This document shows, one piece after another, positions 1 to 5,728 of a DNA stretch of 6,751 nt. Positions within the stretch are counted from its first letter, which is position 1; every line of letters begins with the position of its first letter. Both the position numbers and the translations under genes were made by a program. The notes under the pieces are model-generated. The model searched no databases. It saw nothing but the letters and a program-made list of their open reading frames with translations, and was not told where the DNA came from. Source of the stretch: Clostridia bacterium (GTDB lineage Bacteria; Bacillota; Clostridia; Oscillospirales; UBA644); the NCBI GenBank assembly GCA_017424085.1, contig JAFPBP010000135.1, forward strand, positions 1-6,751. Reading direction: 5' to 3'.

Positions 1-937
1 TACGCATACCGATACGGTCGGACTCGTCACGAAGATCAGAAATACCTTCCAGTTTCTTATCCCGAACCTGCTCGGCGATCTTGCGCACCAGTTCACTCTT
101 GTTCACCTGATAGGGAAGCTCAGTGACAATGATGCGGGTACGGTCCTTTCCGAAGTCCTCGAACTCGGTGCGGGCGCGCACCACCAGCTTGCCGCGCCCC
201 GTAGCGTAGGCGGCGCGGATGCCCCGATGCCCCAGAATGATACCGCCCGTGGGGAAGTCGGGACCCTGAATGTGATTCATCAGATCGTTTACGGTGCAAT
301 CGGGGTTGTCAAGCACCTCGATGCAGGCGTTGACCACCTCGGTGAGATTGTGGGGGGGAATGTTGGTTGCCATACCAACGGCGATGCCCGAGGAGCCGTT
401 CACCAAAAGGTTGGGGAAGCGGGAGGGCAGCACGCGGGGCTCCTTGCGGCTCTCGTCAAAGTTGGGGTCCCAGTTGACCGTATCCTTGTCGATGTCGCGG
501 AGCATTTCGTTGGACATTTTGGAAAGGCGGGCTTCGGTATAACGGTATGCCGCCGGGGGGTCACCGTCCACGGAGCCGAAGTTTCCGTGTCCGTCCACCA
601 GCATATAGCGCATGGAAAAGTCCTGCGCCAGACGAACCATGGCATCGTAGACCGAGGTATCGCCGTGGGGGTGGTATTTACCCAGAACGTCACCCACGCA
701 GGTGGCGGATTTTTTGAACGGCTTGTCAGAGGTCAGACCGCTTTCGTACATGGTGTAAAGAATGCGGCGGTGCACGGGCTTGAGCCCGTCACGAACGTCG
801 GGAAGAGCACGCCCGACGATGACGCTCATGGCGTATTCAATATAGGACTTCTCCATTTCCTCCACCAGGCGGCTTTCGGTGATCACCTGATCGGGGAAGA
901 GGATGTCCTCGGGTTTGTAGCTTCGATTATGTGCCAT
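1..937 (-). CDS. gyrA: DNA gyrase subunit A, N-terminal part (3' end outside window)
   Basis: Cuts and religates DNA in the A2B2 gyrase that introduces negative supercoils ahead of forks and RNA polymerase. The 312 visible residues begin MAHNRSYKPEDILFPDQVI and cover the winged-helix (CAP-like) breakage-reunion domain and part of the tower. Seen directly: the conserved N-terminal stretch SYIEYAMSVIVGRALPDVRD, the quinolone-region motif GKYHPHGDTSVYD (residues 86-98) and the catalytic block AAYRYTEARL, where Tyr133 with Arg132 match E. coli Tyr122/Arg121. The start ATG at 937 sits behind a strong AGGAGGTG. The N-terminus is about 11 residues longer than in E. coli. The residue at the E. coli Ser83 position is Thr94, and Asp98 matches Asp87. 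ParC is the main alternative, but the position directly after gyrB in the dnaA cluster favours GyrA. The C-terminal DNA-wrapping domain, including the GyrA box, cannot be seen. Confidence 0.97.
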   Translation of the reverse strand, partial: MAHNRSYKPEDILFPDQVITESRLVEEMEKSYIEYAMSVIVGRALPDVRDGLKPVHRRILYTMYESGLTSDKPFKKSATCVGDVLGKYHPHGDTSVYDAMVRLAQDFSMRYMLVDGHGNFGSVDGDPPAAYRYTEARLSKMSNEMLRDIDKDTVNWDPNFDESRKEPRVLPSRFPNLLVNGSSGIAVGMATNIPPHNLTEVVNACIEVLDNPDCTVNDLMNHIQGPDFPTGGIILGHRGIRAAYATGRGKLVVRARTEFEDFGKDRTRIIVTELPYQVNKSELVRKIAEQVRDKKLEGISDLRDESDRIGMR

Positions 938-944
938 TGAGCAA

Positions 945-952
945 CACCTCCT
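945..952 (-). promoter_or_regulatory. Strong Shine-Dalgarno of gyrA overlapping the gyrB stop
   Basis: The minus strand reads AGGAGGTG here, and its first A is the last base of the gyrB TAA stop. Seven bases separate it from the gyrA ATG at 937. This near-perfect anti-16S match fixes the gyrA start and suggests that ribosomes finishing gyrB reinitiate on gyrA, which would keep the two subunits balanced. The coupling is an inference from spacing. Confidence 0.85.
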
Positions 953-2898
953 TAAATATCAATGTTGACGGCGTACTGTGCGTTGCGCTCGATCCATTCC
1001 TTACGGGGCTCCACCTGCTCGCCCATGAGCACCGAGAAGACCTCGTCGGCACGGACGGCATCGTCCAGCGTAATGCGGCGCAGGGTACGCTTTTCGGGAT
1101 CCATGGTGGTATCCCAAAGCTCGTGAGCGTCCATTTCACCCAGACCCTTGAAGCGGGAGATCTCAACCTTTGCGTTGGGATTGTCGGCTCTCAGCTCGGC
1201 AGAGATGCGGTCTCTCTGATCGTCGGAATAGGCGACCCTGACGGTCTTGCCTCGGGTCAGCTTATAGAGAGGAGGCACGGCGGAATAGACGTAACCGTGC
1301 TCTATCAACGGTCTCATATAACGGAAGAAGAAGGTAAGAAGCAGGGTACGGATGTGGGATCCGTCCACGTCGGCATCCGCCATGATGATGATCTTATGAT
1401 AGCGAAGCTTTTCCAGATCGAATTTTTCTCCGATGCCTGCGCCCAGCGCCATGATCAGAGGATACAGCTTATCGTTTCCGTAAATCTTATCGGCGCGCAC
1501 CTTTTCCACGTTGAGCATTTTGCCCCACATGGCAAGGATCGCCTGGAAGCGGGAGTCCCGCCCCTGAATGGCGGAGCCCGCCGCAGAGTCACCCTCTACG
1601 ATGTAAATTTCGCACAGAGACGGGTCACGCTCGTTGCAGTCCTGCAGCTTGTCGGGCATCTGTCCCGATTCCAGCCCCGTTTTGCGGCGAACGGTCTCTT
1701 TTGCCTTCCGCGCCGCCTCCCGTGCCCGCTGAGCGGTCATGGCTTTCTCCACGATCACCCGCGCCACCGAGGGATTTTCCTCCAAAAAGTCGGTCAGCTT
1801 GCCCGTGAGCATCTGGTAAACCACCTGACGCATCTCCGAGTTGCCCAGCTTGGTCTTGGTCTGACCCTCGAACTGCGCCTCGGTGATCTTCACGCTGATG
1901 ACCGCCGTCAAGCCCTCGCGCACGTCCTCGCCGTCCAGAGCGGGATCGCTCTCCTTGAGCATCTTATGCGCCACCGCATAGGTATTCAGAACCTTGGTCA
2001 GAGCGGTCTTGAAGCCCACCTCGTGGGTACCGCCCTCGGTGGTGTTGATGTTGTTGGCAAAGGACAGGATGAGAGGATTGTAGGAATCGGTATATTGCAG
2101 AGCAACCTCCGCCGCGTTGTTCTCGTTGGCGGTGGCAATGTGGATCACGGAGTGAAGCCCCTCGCTCTTTCTCTGCTCGTTGAGGTATTCCACGAAGGAA
2201 CGAACGCCGCCCTCGTACTGCAGGTCGGTGACCACAGGGGTCTCGCCGCGCTCGTCGGCGAAAATAATATGAATGCCTGCGTTCAGAAACGCCTGCTCTC
2301 TCATGCGGCGCAGAAGAACGGCGTATTCGTATTCCAGGGTTTCAAAAATGGTATCGTCCGCAAGGAAGGTGACCTCGGTGCCGGTCTCGTTCGTTTCTCC
2401 GATGACCGCTACCGACGCCTCGGGCTTGCCCCGATTGTACCGCTGGAAATGGATCTTCTTTCCGTCGTGGACCTTGACCTCCATCCATTGGGACAGAGCG
2501 TTTACCACCGACGCACCCACGCCGTGCAGACCGCCCGAGACCTTATAGCCCTCGCCGCCGAATTTACCGCCTGCGTGGAGAATGGTGTAGACCACCTCCA
2601 GCGTGGAGATTCCCATCTTGGGGTGAATGCCCGTGGGCACGCCGCGGCCGTCGTCCCGCACGGTGATCACGTTTCCGGGACGGATGGTCACGTAAATATT
2701 CTTACAGTAGCCTGCCAAGGCTTCGTCGATGGCGTTGTCCACGATTTCGTAGACCAGGTGATGCAGACCCTGCACCGACGTGGATCCGATGTACATGCCG
2801 GGTCTCTTCCGGACCGCTTCCAGCCCTTCCAGCACCTGGATCTGTGTTTCGTCGTACTTCGCCTCTACGGCGGGCACGTTGTTGATCGGTTCGCTCAT
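952..2898 (-). CDS. gyrB: DNA gyrase subunit B
   Basis: ATPase and TOPRIM subunit of gyrase. The 648 residues are a complete Gram-positive-length GyrB. The GHKL ATPase domain shows EIVDNAIDEA (catalytic Glu51, Mg-binding Asn55), DDGRGVPTG (82-90), the glycine-rich lid SGGLHGVGASVVNAL (121-135) and the transducer loop QTK (346-348). The TOPRIM domain shows EGDSAAGSA (Glu435) and the metal-binding Asp508/Asp510 in MADADVDGSHIRTLLL. The C-terminal block has RFKGLGEMD and the typical ending NIDI. The E. coli-type insertion after TOPRIM is absent, as in Bacillota. The start ATG at 2898 follows AAAGGA with a 6-nt spacer, 13 nt after remB. Two residues are unusual: Asp145 falls where E. coli has Arg136, and Trp458 falls where E. 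coli has Lys447. ParE is the alternative, but context favours GyrB. Confidence 0.98.
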   Translation of the reverse strand: MSEPINNVPAVEAKYDETQIQVLEGLEAVRKRPGMYIGSTSVQGLHHLVYEIVDNAIDEALAGYCKNIYVTIRPGNVITVRDDGRGVPTGIHPKMGISTLEVVYTILHAGGKFGGEGYKVSGGLHGVGASVVNALSQWMEVKVHDGKKIHFQRYNRGKPEASVAVIGETNETGTEVTFLADDTIFETLEYEYAVLLRRMREQAFLNAGIHIIFADERGETPVVTDLQYEGGVRSFVEYLNEQRKSEGLHSVIHIATANENNAAEVALQYTDSYNPLILSFANNINTTEGGTHEVGFKTALTKVLNTYAVAHKMLKESDPALDGEDVREGLTAVISVKITEAQFEGQTKTKLGNSEMRQVVYQMLTGKLTDFLEENPSVARVIVEKAMTAQRAREAARKAKETVRRKTGLESGQMPDKLQDCNERDPSLCEIYIVEGDSAAGSAIQGRDSRFQAILAMWGKMLNVEKVRADKIYGNDKLYPLIMALGAGIGEKFDLEKLRYHKIIIMADADVDGSHIRTLLLTFFFRYMRPLIEHGYVYSAVPPLYKLTRGKTVRVAYSDDQRDRISAELRADNPNAKVEISRFKGLGEMDAHELWDTTMDPEKRTLRRITLDDAVRADEVFSVLMGEQVEPRKEWIERNAQYAVNIDI

Positions 2899-2911
2899 AA
2901 TAATTCCTTTC

Positions 2912-3205
2912 TTATCTGTAACCTTGGTTGGCTTGGTTTCGGTTGATCCCCTTCACCGCTTCCTCCCACCGCTTCTGCAGGGTGGTGGAGGCTAATTGGG
3001 AGAGGTAGACTGCATCGGCGCAGACCACGAAGGATTTGGGAAGCTCGTAGCCCGCCGAGATGACTCTTCCGTTCTTTTCGGCTTTCGCCAGAAATTCACG
3101 GGTCTTGGGTCCGTAGGTGGTTTTGTCCAGATCGAAGATCCCCACCACCGAACCCGCGTCGATGAGGTATCCTGCGCCGATGTGGACCATTCTTCCCCGC
3201 ATCAT
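2912..3205 (-). CDS. remB: RemB/DUF370 family regulator (YaaB-like)
   Basis: Small protein of 97 residues (92 if the internal start is used) in the DUF370/RemA-RemB family. The body resembles B. subtilis RemB (YaaB) as I remember it: HIGAGYLID, then VVGIFDLDKTT, a PKSFVV block and a STLQKR end. It also occupies the same slot, between recF and gyrB. Family members studied in B. subtilis influence extracellular-matrix genes, and RemA binds DNA as ring-shaped oligomers; the role here is unknown. The first ATG (3205) overlaps the recF stop as ATGA, with AAGGG 9 nt upstream, so translational coupling is likely. Homologues start close to the HIG motif, so the ATG at 3190, preceded closely by GGGGA, may be the true start. 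A roughly 15-residue hydrophilic C-terminal tail extends beyond the family core. No signal peptide or membrane segment is visible. Confidence 0.88.
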   Translation of the reverse strand: MMRGRMVHIGAGYLIDAGSVVGIFDLDKTTYGPKTREFLAKAEKNGRVISAGYELPKSFVVCADAVYLSQLASTTLQKRWEEAVKGINRNQANQGYR

Positions 3206-4290
3206 AGCACGGCGCCCTTTTCGATGCGGAAGATCTTGGCTTCCTTGAAATCGCCCGTATCCTCACAGCAGGACAAGATCACCTGCCGCCCGCGGATCCG
3301 TTCGATGATATAGCTTCTGCGATAGGGATCCAGCTCGGAGAAAACGTCGTCAAAGAGCATAATGGGAAATTCTCCCGACGCCGCCCGCAGCAGATCCGCC
3401 TCCGCCATCTTCAACGCCATCACGCAGGAGCGCTGCTGCCCCTGAGAGGCGTAGATCTTGGCGTTTTCGCCGTTAATGTAGATCTCGAAATCGTCACGGT
3501 GCACGCCCGTGGAGGTATGCCCCGAATAAATATCCCGCTCACGGTTCTGCTTCAGAGCGTAGAAGAAGCGGTCCTCCAGATCCTCGTAATCCCGTGCGGG
3601 CAGGTTGCAGACCGTCTTATAGGCAAGATCCAGCCGCTCCCGTCCTCCCGAGATCTCGTCCATGACCCTTTGGGCAAAAGGCTCCATGGCGGCAAGGAAT
3701 TCGTAACGCTTCAGACAGATCTTTGCCGAAAGGGTGGCGATCTTTTCGTCCCACACGTCCAAAGCCTCTTTGGCGTCGATGCGCTCTCGGTATTGCTTGA
3801 GAAGGGCGTTTCTTTGCTGATGGACCTTATTGTATTCGTTCAACAGAGGCAGGGTCGCGGGATCCGCCTGACACAAAGCAAGATCCAAAAACTTCCGTCT
3901 CAGCTCGGGGGATCCCTTCACCAGACTCAGATGGTCGGGGTAAAAGAGCACGGCGGGGAACTGACCCACCAGCTCGCGGGGACGGACGGCGACGTTGTTG
4001 AGAAACATTTCCCGCCGCTTGTCGTCGTAAAACTTCATGACGGGGCGGTAGATGCGATCGTTGCGGGCGTATTCCCCGTAAATGGCGGCACGGTGCTCGC
4101 CGATGCGCAAAAACGGCTTATCGTCGGTAACGCGGAAGGATTTGCAGGCGGAAAAGAGCCATAACGCCTCAATGACGTTGGTCTTTCCCTGGGCGTTGTC
4201 CCCCAAAAGAATGTTTACGCCGGGGGCAAACTGCAAGGCTTCGCTTTCAAAATTTCTGAAATTCTGCAGCTGCAGACTCTTGACCTCCAT
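3202..4290 (-). CDS. recF: DNA replication and repair protein RecF
   Basis: SMC-like ATPase that, with RecO and RecR, helps load RecA at single-strand gaps and stalled forks. The 362 residues are family length. Visible motifs: N-terminal LQLQNFRNFES, Walker A GDNAQGKTN (30-38), the ABC-type signature YASQGQQRS (280-288) and the Walker B IMLFDDVFSELD (310-321) with Asp314/Asp315. The middle, about residues 150-250, is helical and charged, as expected for the short lobe between the ATPase halves. The start ATG at 4290 follows AAAGGAG with a 7-nt spacer. The gene lies 31 nt after dnaN and its TGA stop overlaps the first ATG of remB. In B. subtilis yaaA (rlbA) sits between dnaN and recF; here there is no room for it. 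No promoter is evident in the short gap, so cotranscription with dnaN is likely. Confidence 0.98.
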   Translation of the reverse strand: MEVKSLQLQNFRNFESEALQFAPGVNILLGDNAQGKTNVIEALWLFSACKSFRVTDDKPFLRIGEHRAAIYGEYARNDRIYRPVMKFYDDKRREMFLNNVAVRPRELVGQFPAVLFYPDHLSLVKGSPELRRKFLDLALCQADPATLPLLNEYNKVHQQRNALLKQYRERIDAKEALDVWDEKIATLSAKICLKRYEFLAAMEPFAQRVMDEISGGRERLDLAYKTVCNLPARDYEDLEDRFFYALKQNRERDIYSGHTSTGVHRDDFEIYINGENAKIYASQGQQRSCVMALKMAEADLLRAASGEFPIMLFDDVFSELDPYRRSYIIERIRGRQVILSCCEDTGDFKEAKIFRIEKGAVL

Positions 4291-4321
4291 ACGGGGGCTC
4301 CTTTCCCTGAATCGTTTTTTC

Positions 4322-5434
4322 TCAGCCCTTCAGATGCATGGGGGAGAGCATGAAGATGAACCGATCTCCCTCCACGGGAGTCACCTTCATGAGGGTGTTG
4401 GGCTTATTCAGCCCGATCATGATCTCCTCGCACTCGGAGGCGGCAAGGATCTCAAGAATGTATTTGTTATTGAACCCGATCTCCAGATTGTTCCCGTCGA
4501 TCTTGGCTTTGATCTGATCGGTGAGGGTGTTGCCCGTGGTGGAGCGGCAGGAGGTGATGATGGAATCGAATTCAAAGGAGAAGCGGACGGGAATGCGGAC
4601 CTTCTCATTGCTCAGAAGGATCGACGCACGCTCCATGGCGCGCTTTAAGGTGTCAATTTTAAGCGTTGCCACCGTAGTGAAGGAAGTGGGCAGGATCTTT
4701 TCGTAATCCAAAAAATTACCCTCTAACAGGCGGGAAACGACCACCGTATTCTTCAGCTCAAAGACGATCTGCTTTTCCGCCAGAGAAATGCGGACGATAT
4801 CGTCCTCGTCCTTCAGCATGCGGGTCAGCTCGGTCACGGTCTTGGCGGGAACCACGAAGCGGAAGGGATCGCCCTCGTACAGGAAGGGCTCGCGGCGGAT
4901 GGCTAATTTATATTGGTTGGTGGCAACCAGCTCCAGCTTTCCCTCTTCCACGCGGAACTGGGTTCCCTGCAGGATGGGGGTGGCGTTGTTTTCGGAAACG
5001 GCAAACAGAGTCTGACGGAGCATGGAGGCAAGCATATCCTCCTTGACCTCGATGGTCTTATCCTCGCGGATCATGGGAAGGATGGGGAAGCCCGCCGCGT
5101 CCATACAGCCGATGACGAACCGCGCCGTAGCGCAGGAAACGGTGAGATTCAGATGCTCGTCCATGCTGAAGGTGACCGTATCGTTATCCATGGCGCGCAG
5201 AATATCGCCGAACATCTTGGCGTTCACCACGAAGGTACCCCCCTTGGGCACCGAAGCGGGAACCTCGGTCTCGATTCCGAAGGAAAGGTCGTAGGCAACC
5301 AGCTTGATCCGCCCCTCCTCGTAGCATTCCACGAGAATACCCTCCATGATGGGGGCGGTTGCCTTGGGCAGGACGGCACGGGAAACGGTATTCACCGCCT
5401 CCAGCAGCAGATTCTTTTCGCAGGCAAATTTCAT
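4322..5434 (-). CDS. dnaN: DNA polymerase III beta sliding clamp
   Basis: Forms the ring-shaped dimer that tethers DNA polymerase to DNA and docks many replication and repair proteins. The 370 residues match the family length and start MKFACEKNLLLEAVNTVSRA. Conserved clamp blocks include ATPILQGTQF (151-160), ATNQYKLAIR (171-180), SRLLEGNFLDYEKILP (234-249) and FNNKYILEIL (321-330), covering the three repeated clamp folds and the partner-binding groove between domains 2 and 3. The C-terminus reads SPMHLKG: SPMHL aligns with the E. coli MPMRL end and is followed by two extra residues, so the groove residue Met362 is Ser364 here. The start ATG at 5434 follows AAAGGA with a 6-nt spacer. A perfect 6-bp hairpin abuts this ribosome-binding site. 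The gene directly follows the probable origin. Confidence 0.98.
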   Translation of the reverse strand: MKFACEKNLLLEAVNTVSRAVLPKATAPIMEGILVECYEEGRIKLVAYDLSFGIETEVPASVPKGGTFVVNAKMFGDILRAMDNDTVTFSMDEHLNLTVSCATARFVIGCMDAAGFPILPMIREDKTIEVKEDMLASMLRQTLFAVSENNATPILQGTQFRVEEGKLELVATNQYKLAIRREPFLYEGDPFRFVVPAKTVTELTRMLKDEDDIVRISLAEKQIVFELKNTVVVSRLLEGNFLDYEKILPTSFTTVATLKIDTLKRAMERASILLSNEKVRIPVRFSFEFDSIITSCRSTTGNTLTDQIKAKIDGNNLEIGFNNKYILEILAASECEEIMIGLNKPNTLMKVTPVEGDRFIFMLSPMHLKG

Positions 5435-5447
5435 GAGCGATCCTTTC

Positions 5448-5462
5448 TCTCGCAGCGCGAGA
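5448..5462 (-). other. Hairpin abutting the dnaN ribosome-binding site
   Basis: TCTCGC and GCGAGA form a perfect 6-bp stem around a 3-nt loop. In the dnaN leader RNA the stem would end one base before AAAGGA (5441-5446). It has no following U-run, so it is not a typical intrinsic terminator. It could affect ribosome access or RNA stability; this is inferred. Confidence 0.55.
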
Positions 5463-5464
5463 CC

Positions 5465-5484
5465 GTTCTTTCTTAAAAAAGAAC
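5465..5484. repeat. A+T-rich 20-bp palindrome at the dnaN side of the DUE
   Basis: The sequence from GTTCTT (5465-5470) to AAGAAC (5479-5484) is an inverted repeat across all 20 bases, with one mismatched pair (5472/5477). It lies inside the A+T-rich stretch, next to the dnaN leader hairpin. It could be a protein-binding site or simply easily melted DNA. Confidence 0.5.
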
Positions 5485-5503
5485 ATAAATAACATATAAT
5501 ATA
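5466..5503. other. A+T-rich candidate DNA unwinding element
   Basis: By direct count 33 of these 38 bases are A or T, in sharp contrast to the GC-rich genes on both sides. It lies immediately beyond the trio array, on the dnaN side, where strand opening begins in B. subtilis. Confidence 0.75.
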
Positions 5504-5518
5504 TAGTAATAGTAGTAG
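5504..5518. promoter_or_regulatory. DnaA-trio array, five triplets
   Basis: The plus strand reads TAG TAA TAG TAG TAG, that is 3'-GAT GAT GAT AAT GAT-5', fitting the published DnaA-trio consensus 3'-[G/A]A[T/A]-5'. In the gene direction the other strand reads CTA CTA CTA TTA CTA straight after a CCC run. In B. subtilis a DnaA filament uses such trios to bind and stretch one strand. The GC-rich spacer and DUE flank it in the expected order. Confidence 0.75.
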
Positions 5519-5531
5519 GGGCGGTGGGAAC

Positions 5532-5540
5532 TGTTGAAAA
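5532..5540 (-). promoter_or_regulatory. Weak DnaA box next to the trio array
   Basis: Minus strand TTTTCAACA, 7 of 9 matches to TTATCCACA, ending 13 nt before the first trio. The next bases, GTTCCCACC, may be a more degenerate second box. A box pair beside the trios is the B. subtilis arrangement. The match alone would not support the call; position does. Confidence 0.5.
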
Positions 5541-5586
5541 CCCCGAAAATCCTTTCGGTTATGGGAAAAGTTCCGCCGAGGTCACG

Positions 5587-5595
5587 TGTGGACAA
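5587..5595 (-). promoter_or_regulatory. DnaA box, 8 of 9
   Basis: Minus strand TTGTCCACA, one mismatch (third base) from TTATCCACA, in the same orientation as the trio-proximal box. Confidence 0.65.
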
Positions 5596-5608
5596 TCCTT
5601 GGAAGACG

Positions 5609-5617
5609 CTTGGATAA
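5609..5617 (-). promoter_or_regulatory. Possible DnaA box, 7 of 9
   Basis: Minus strand TTATCCAAG keeps the first seven consensus bases and loses the final CA. Plausible only because of its position, 13 nt from the box at 5587-5595. Confidence 0.4.
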
Positions 5618-5669
5618 GTTTTTCCCGCTCTCAGGGTGGTGGAAACGGTGGAAAGTATTGGAGAAGATT

Positions 5670-5678
5670 TGTGGAAAA
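5670..5678 (-). promoter_or_regulatory. DnaA box, 8 of 9
   Basis: Minus strand TTTTCCACA, one mismatch from TTATCCACA. It pairs with the opposed copy at 5688-5696 as a perfect inverted repeat and is repeated identically 44 bp away at 5714-5722. Confidence 0.65.
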
Positions 5679-5695
5679 CTTTGGGGGTTTTCCAC
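5671..5695. repeat. Perfect 9-bp inverted repeat made of two opposed DnaA boxes
   Basis: GTGGAAAAC (5671-5679) and GTTTTCCAC (5687-5695) are exact reverse complements around a 7-nt spacer. The arms contain the core of the boxes at 5670-5678 and 5688-5696, so this looks like a site for opposed DnaA molecules rather than a terminator: no T-run follows on the minus strand. Confidence 0.65.
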
Positions 5696-5696
5696 G
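5688..5696 (+). promoter_or_regulatory. Possible DnaA box, opposite orientation
   Basis: Plus strand TTTTCCACG, 7 of 9 matches to TTATCCACA. It is the only visible box in this orientation and lies between two TTTTCCACA boxes of the other orientation. Confidence 0.5.
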
Positions 5697-5702
5697 GGTT
5701 CA

Positions 5703-5716
5703 ACAGGAAAACCTGT
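5703..5716. repeat. Small palindrome ACAGG-aaaa-CCTGT
   Basis: A perfect 5-bp inverted repeat with a 4-nt spacer, nested inside a wider inverted pair TTTTCCAC (5688-5695) / GTGGAAAA (5715-5722). It lies 12 nt after the dnaA stop in the gene direction. The stem is too short, and lacks a U-run, to be called a terminator. Confidence 0.4.
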
Positions 5717-5722
5717 GGAAAA
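5714..5722 (-). promoter_or_regulatory. DnaA box, 8 of 9, next to the dnaA stop
   Basis: Minus strand TTTTCCACA, one mismatch from consensus, 6 nt after the dnaA stop codon. It opens the box cluster that runs toward dnaN. Confidence 0.65.
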
Positions 5723-5728
5723 TCGCCG

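Larger units (their letters stand above)
5435..5728. other. oriC: Probable oriC unwinding region between dnaA and dnaN
   Basis: A 294-bp non-coding spacer. In the gene direction it holds DnaA-box-like 9-mers (5722 down to 5587), a weaker box (5532-5540), a 13-nt C-rich spacer, five DnaA-trio triplets (5504-5518), an A+T-rich stretch (5466-5503), two palindromes and the dnaN ribosome-binding site. The order box - short GC-rich spacer - trios - A+T-rich DNA - dnaN is that of the B. subtilis basal unwinding region. In that species a second box cluster lies upstream of dnaA, which would be outside this window. Open reading frames across the spacer are short and lack family features. The assignment rests on motifs and context. 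Confidence 0.8.

Noticed and set aside
227..940. A 237-codon plus-strand open frame opposite gyrA
   Set aside because: It is the complement of conserved GyrA sequence, with the same His/Val/Gly-rich shadow composition and no convincing ribosome-binding site or family motif.
931..2946. A 671-codon plus-strand open frame opposite gyrB
   Set aside because: It lies entirely antisense to gyrB and its flanks. The product shows no family motif and is rich in His, Val and Gly, as expected from reading the complement of GC-biased codons. gyrB explains the region fully.
3499..4164. A 221-codon plus-strand open frame opposite recF
   Set aside because: It is antisense to conserved RecF sequence with no recognisable domain.
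5495..5500. Perfect TATAAT on the plus strand in the spacer
   Set aside because: There is no matching -35 at the right distance, it lies in A+T-rich DUE sequence where TATAAT is expected by chance, and transcription from it would run antisense into dnaA.
5496..5503. Minus-strand TATATT/TATTAT as a -10 of a dnaN promoter
   Set aside because: The sequence 17 bp upstream is GC-rich with no -35 resemblance, so no dnaN promoter can be supported, although one may exist.
5688..5722. Inverted repeats after dnaA as a rho-independent terminator
   Set aside because: The stem pieces are interrupted and no T-run follows on the minus strand; the arms are better explained as DnaA boxes.
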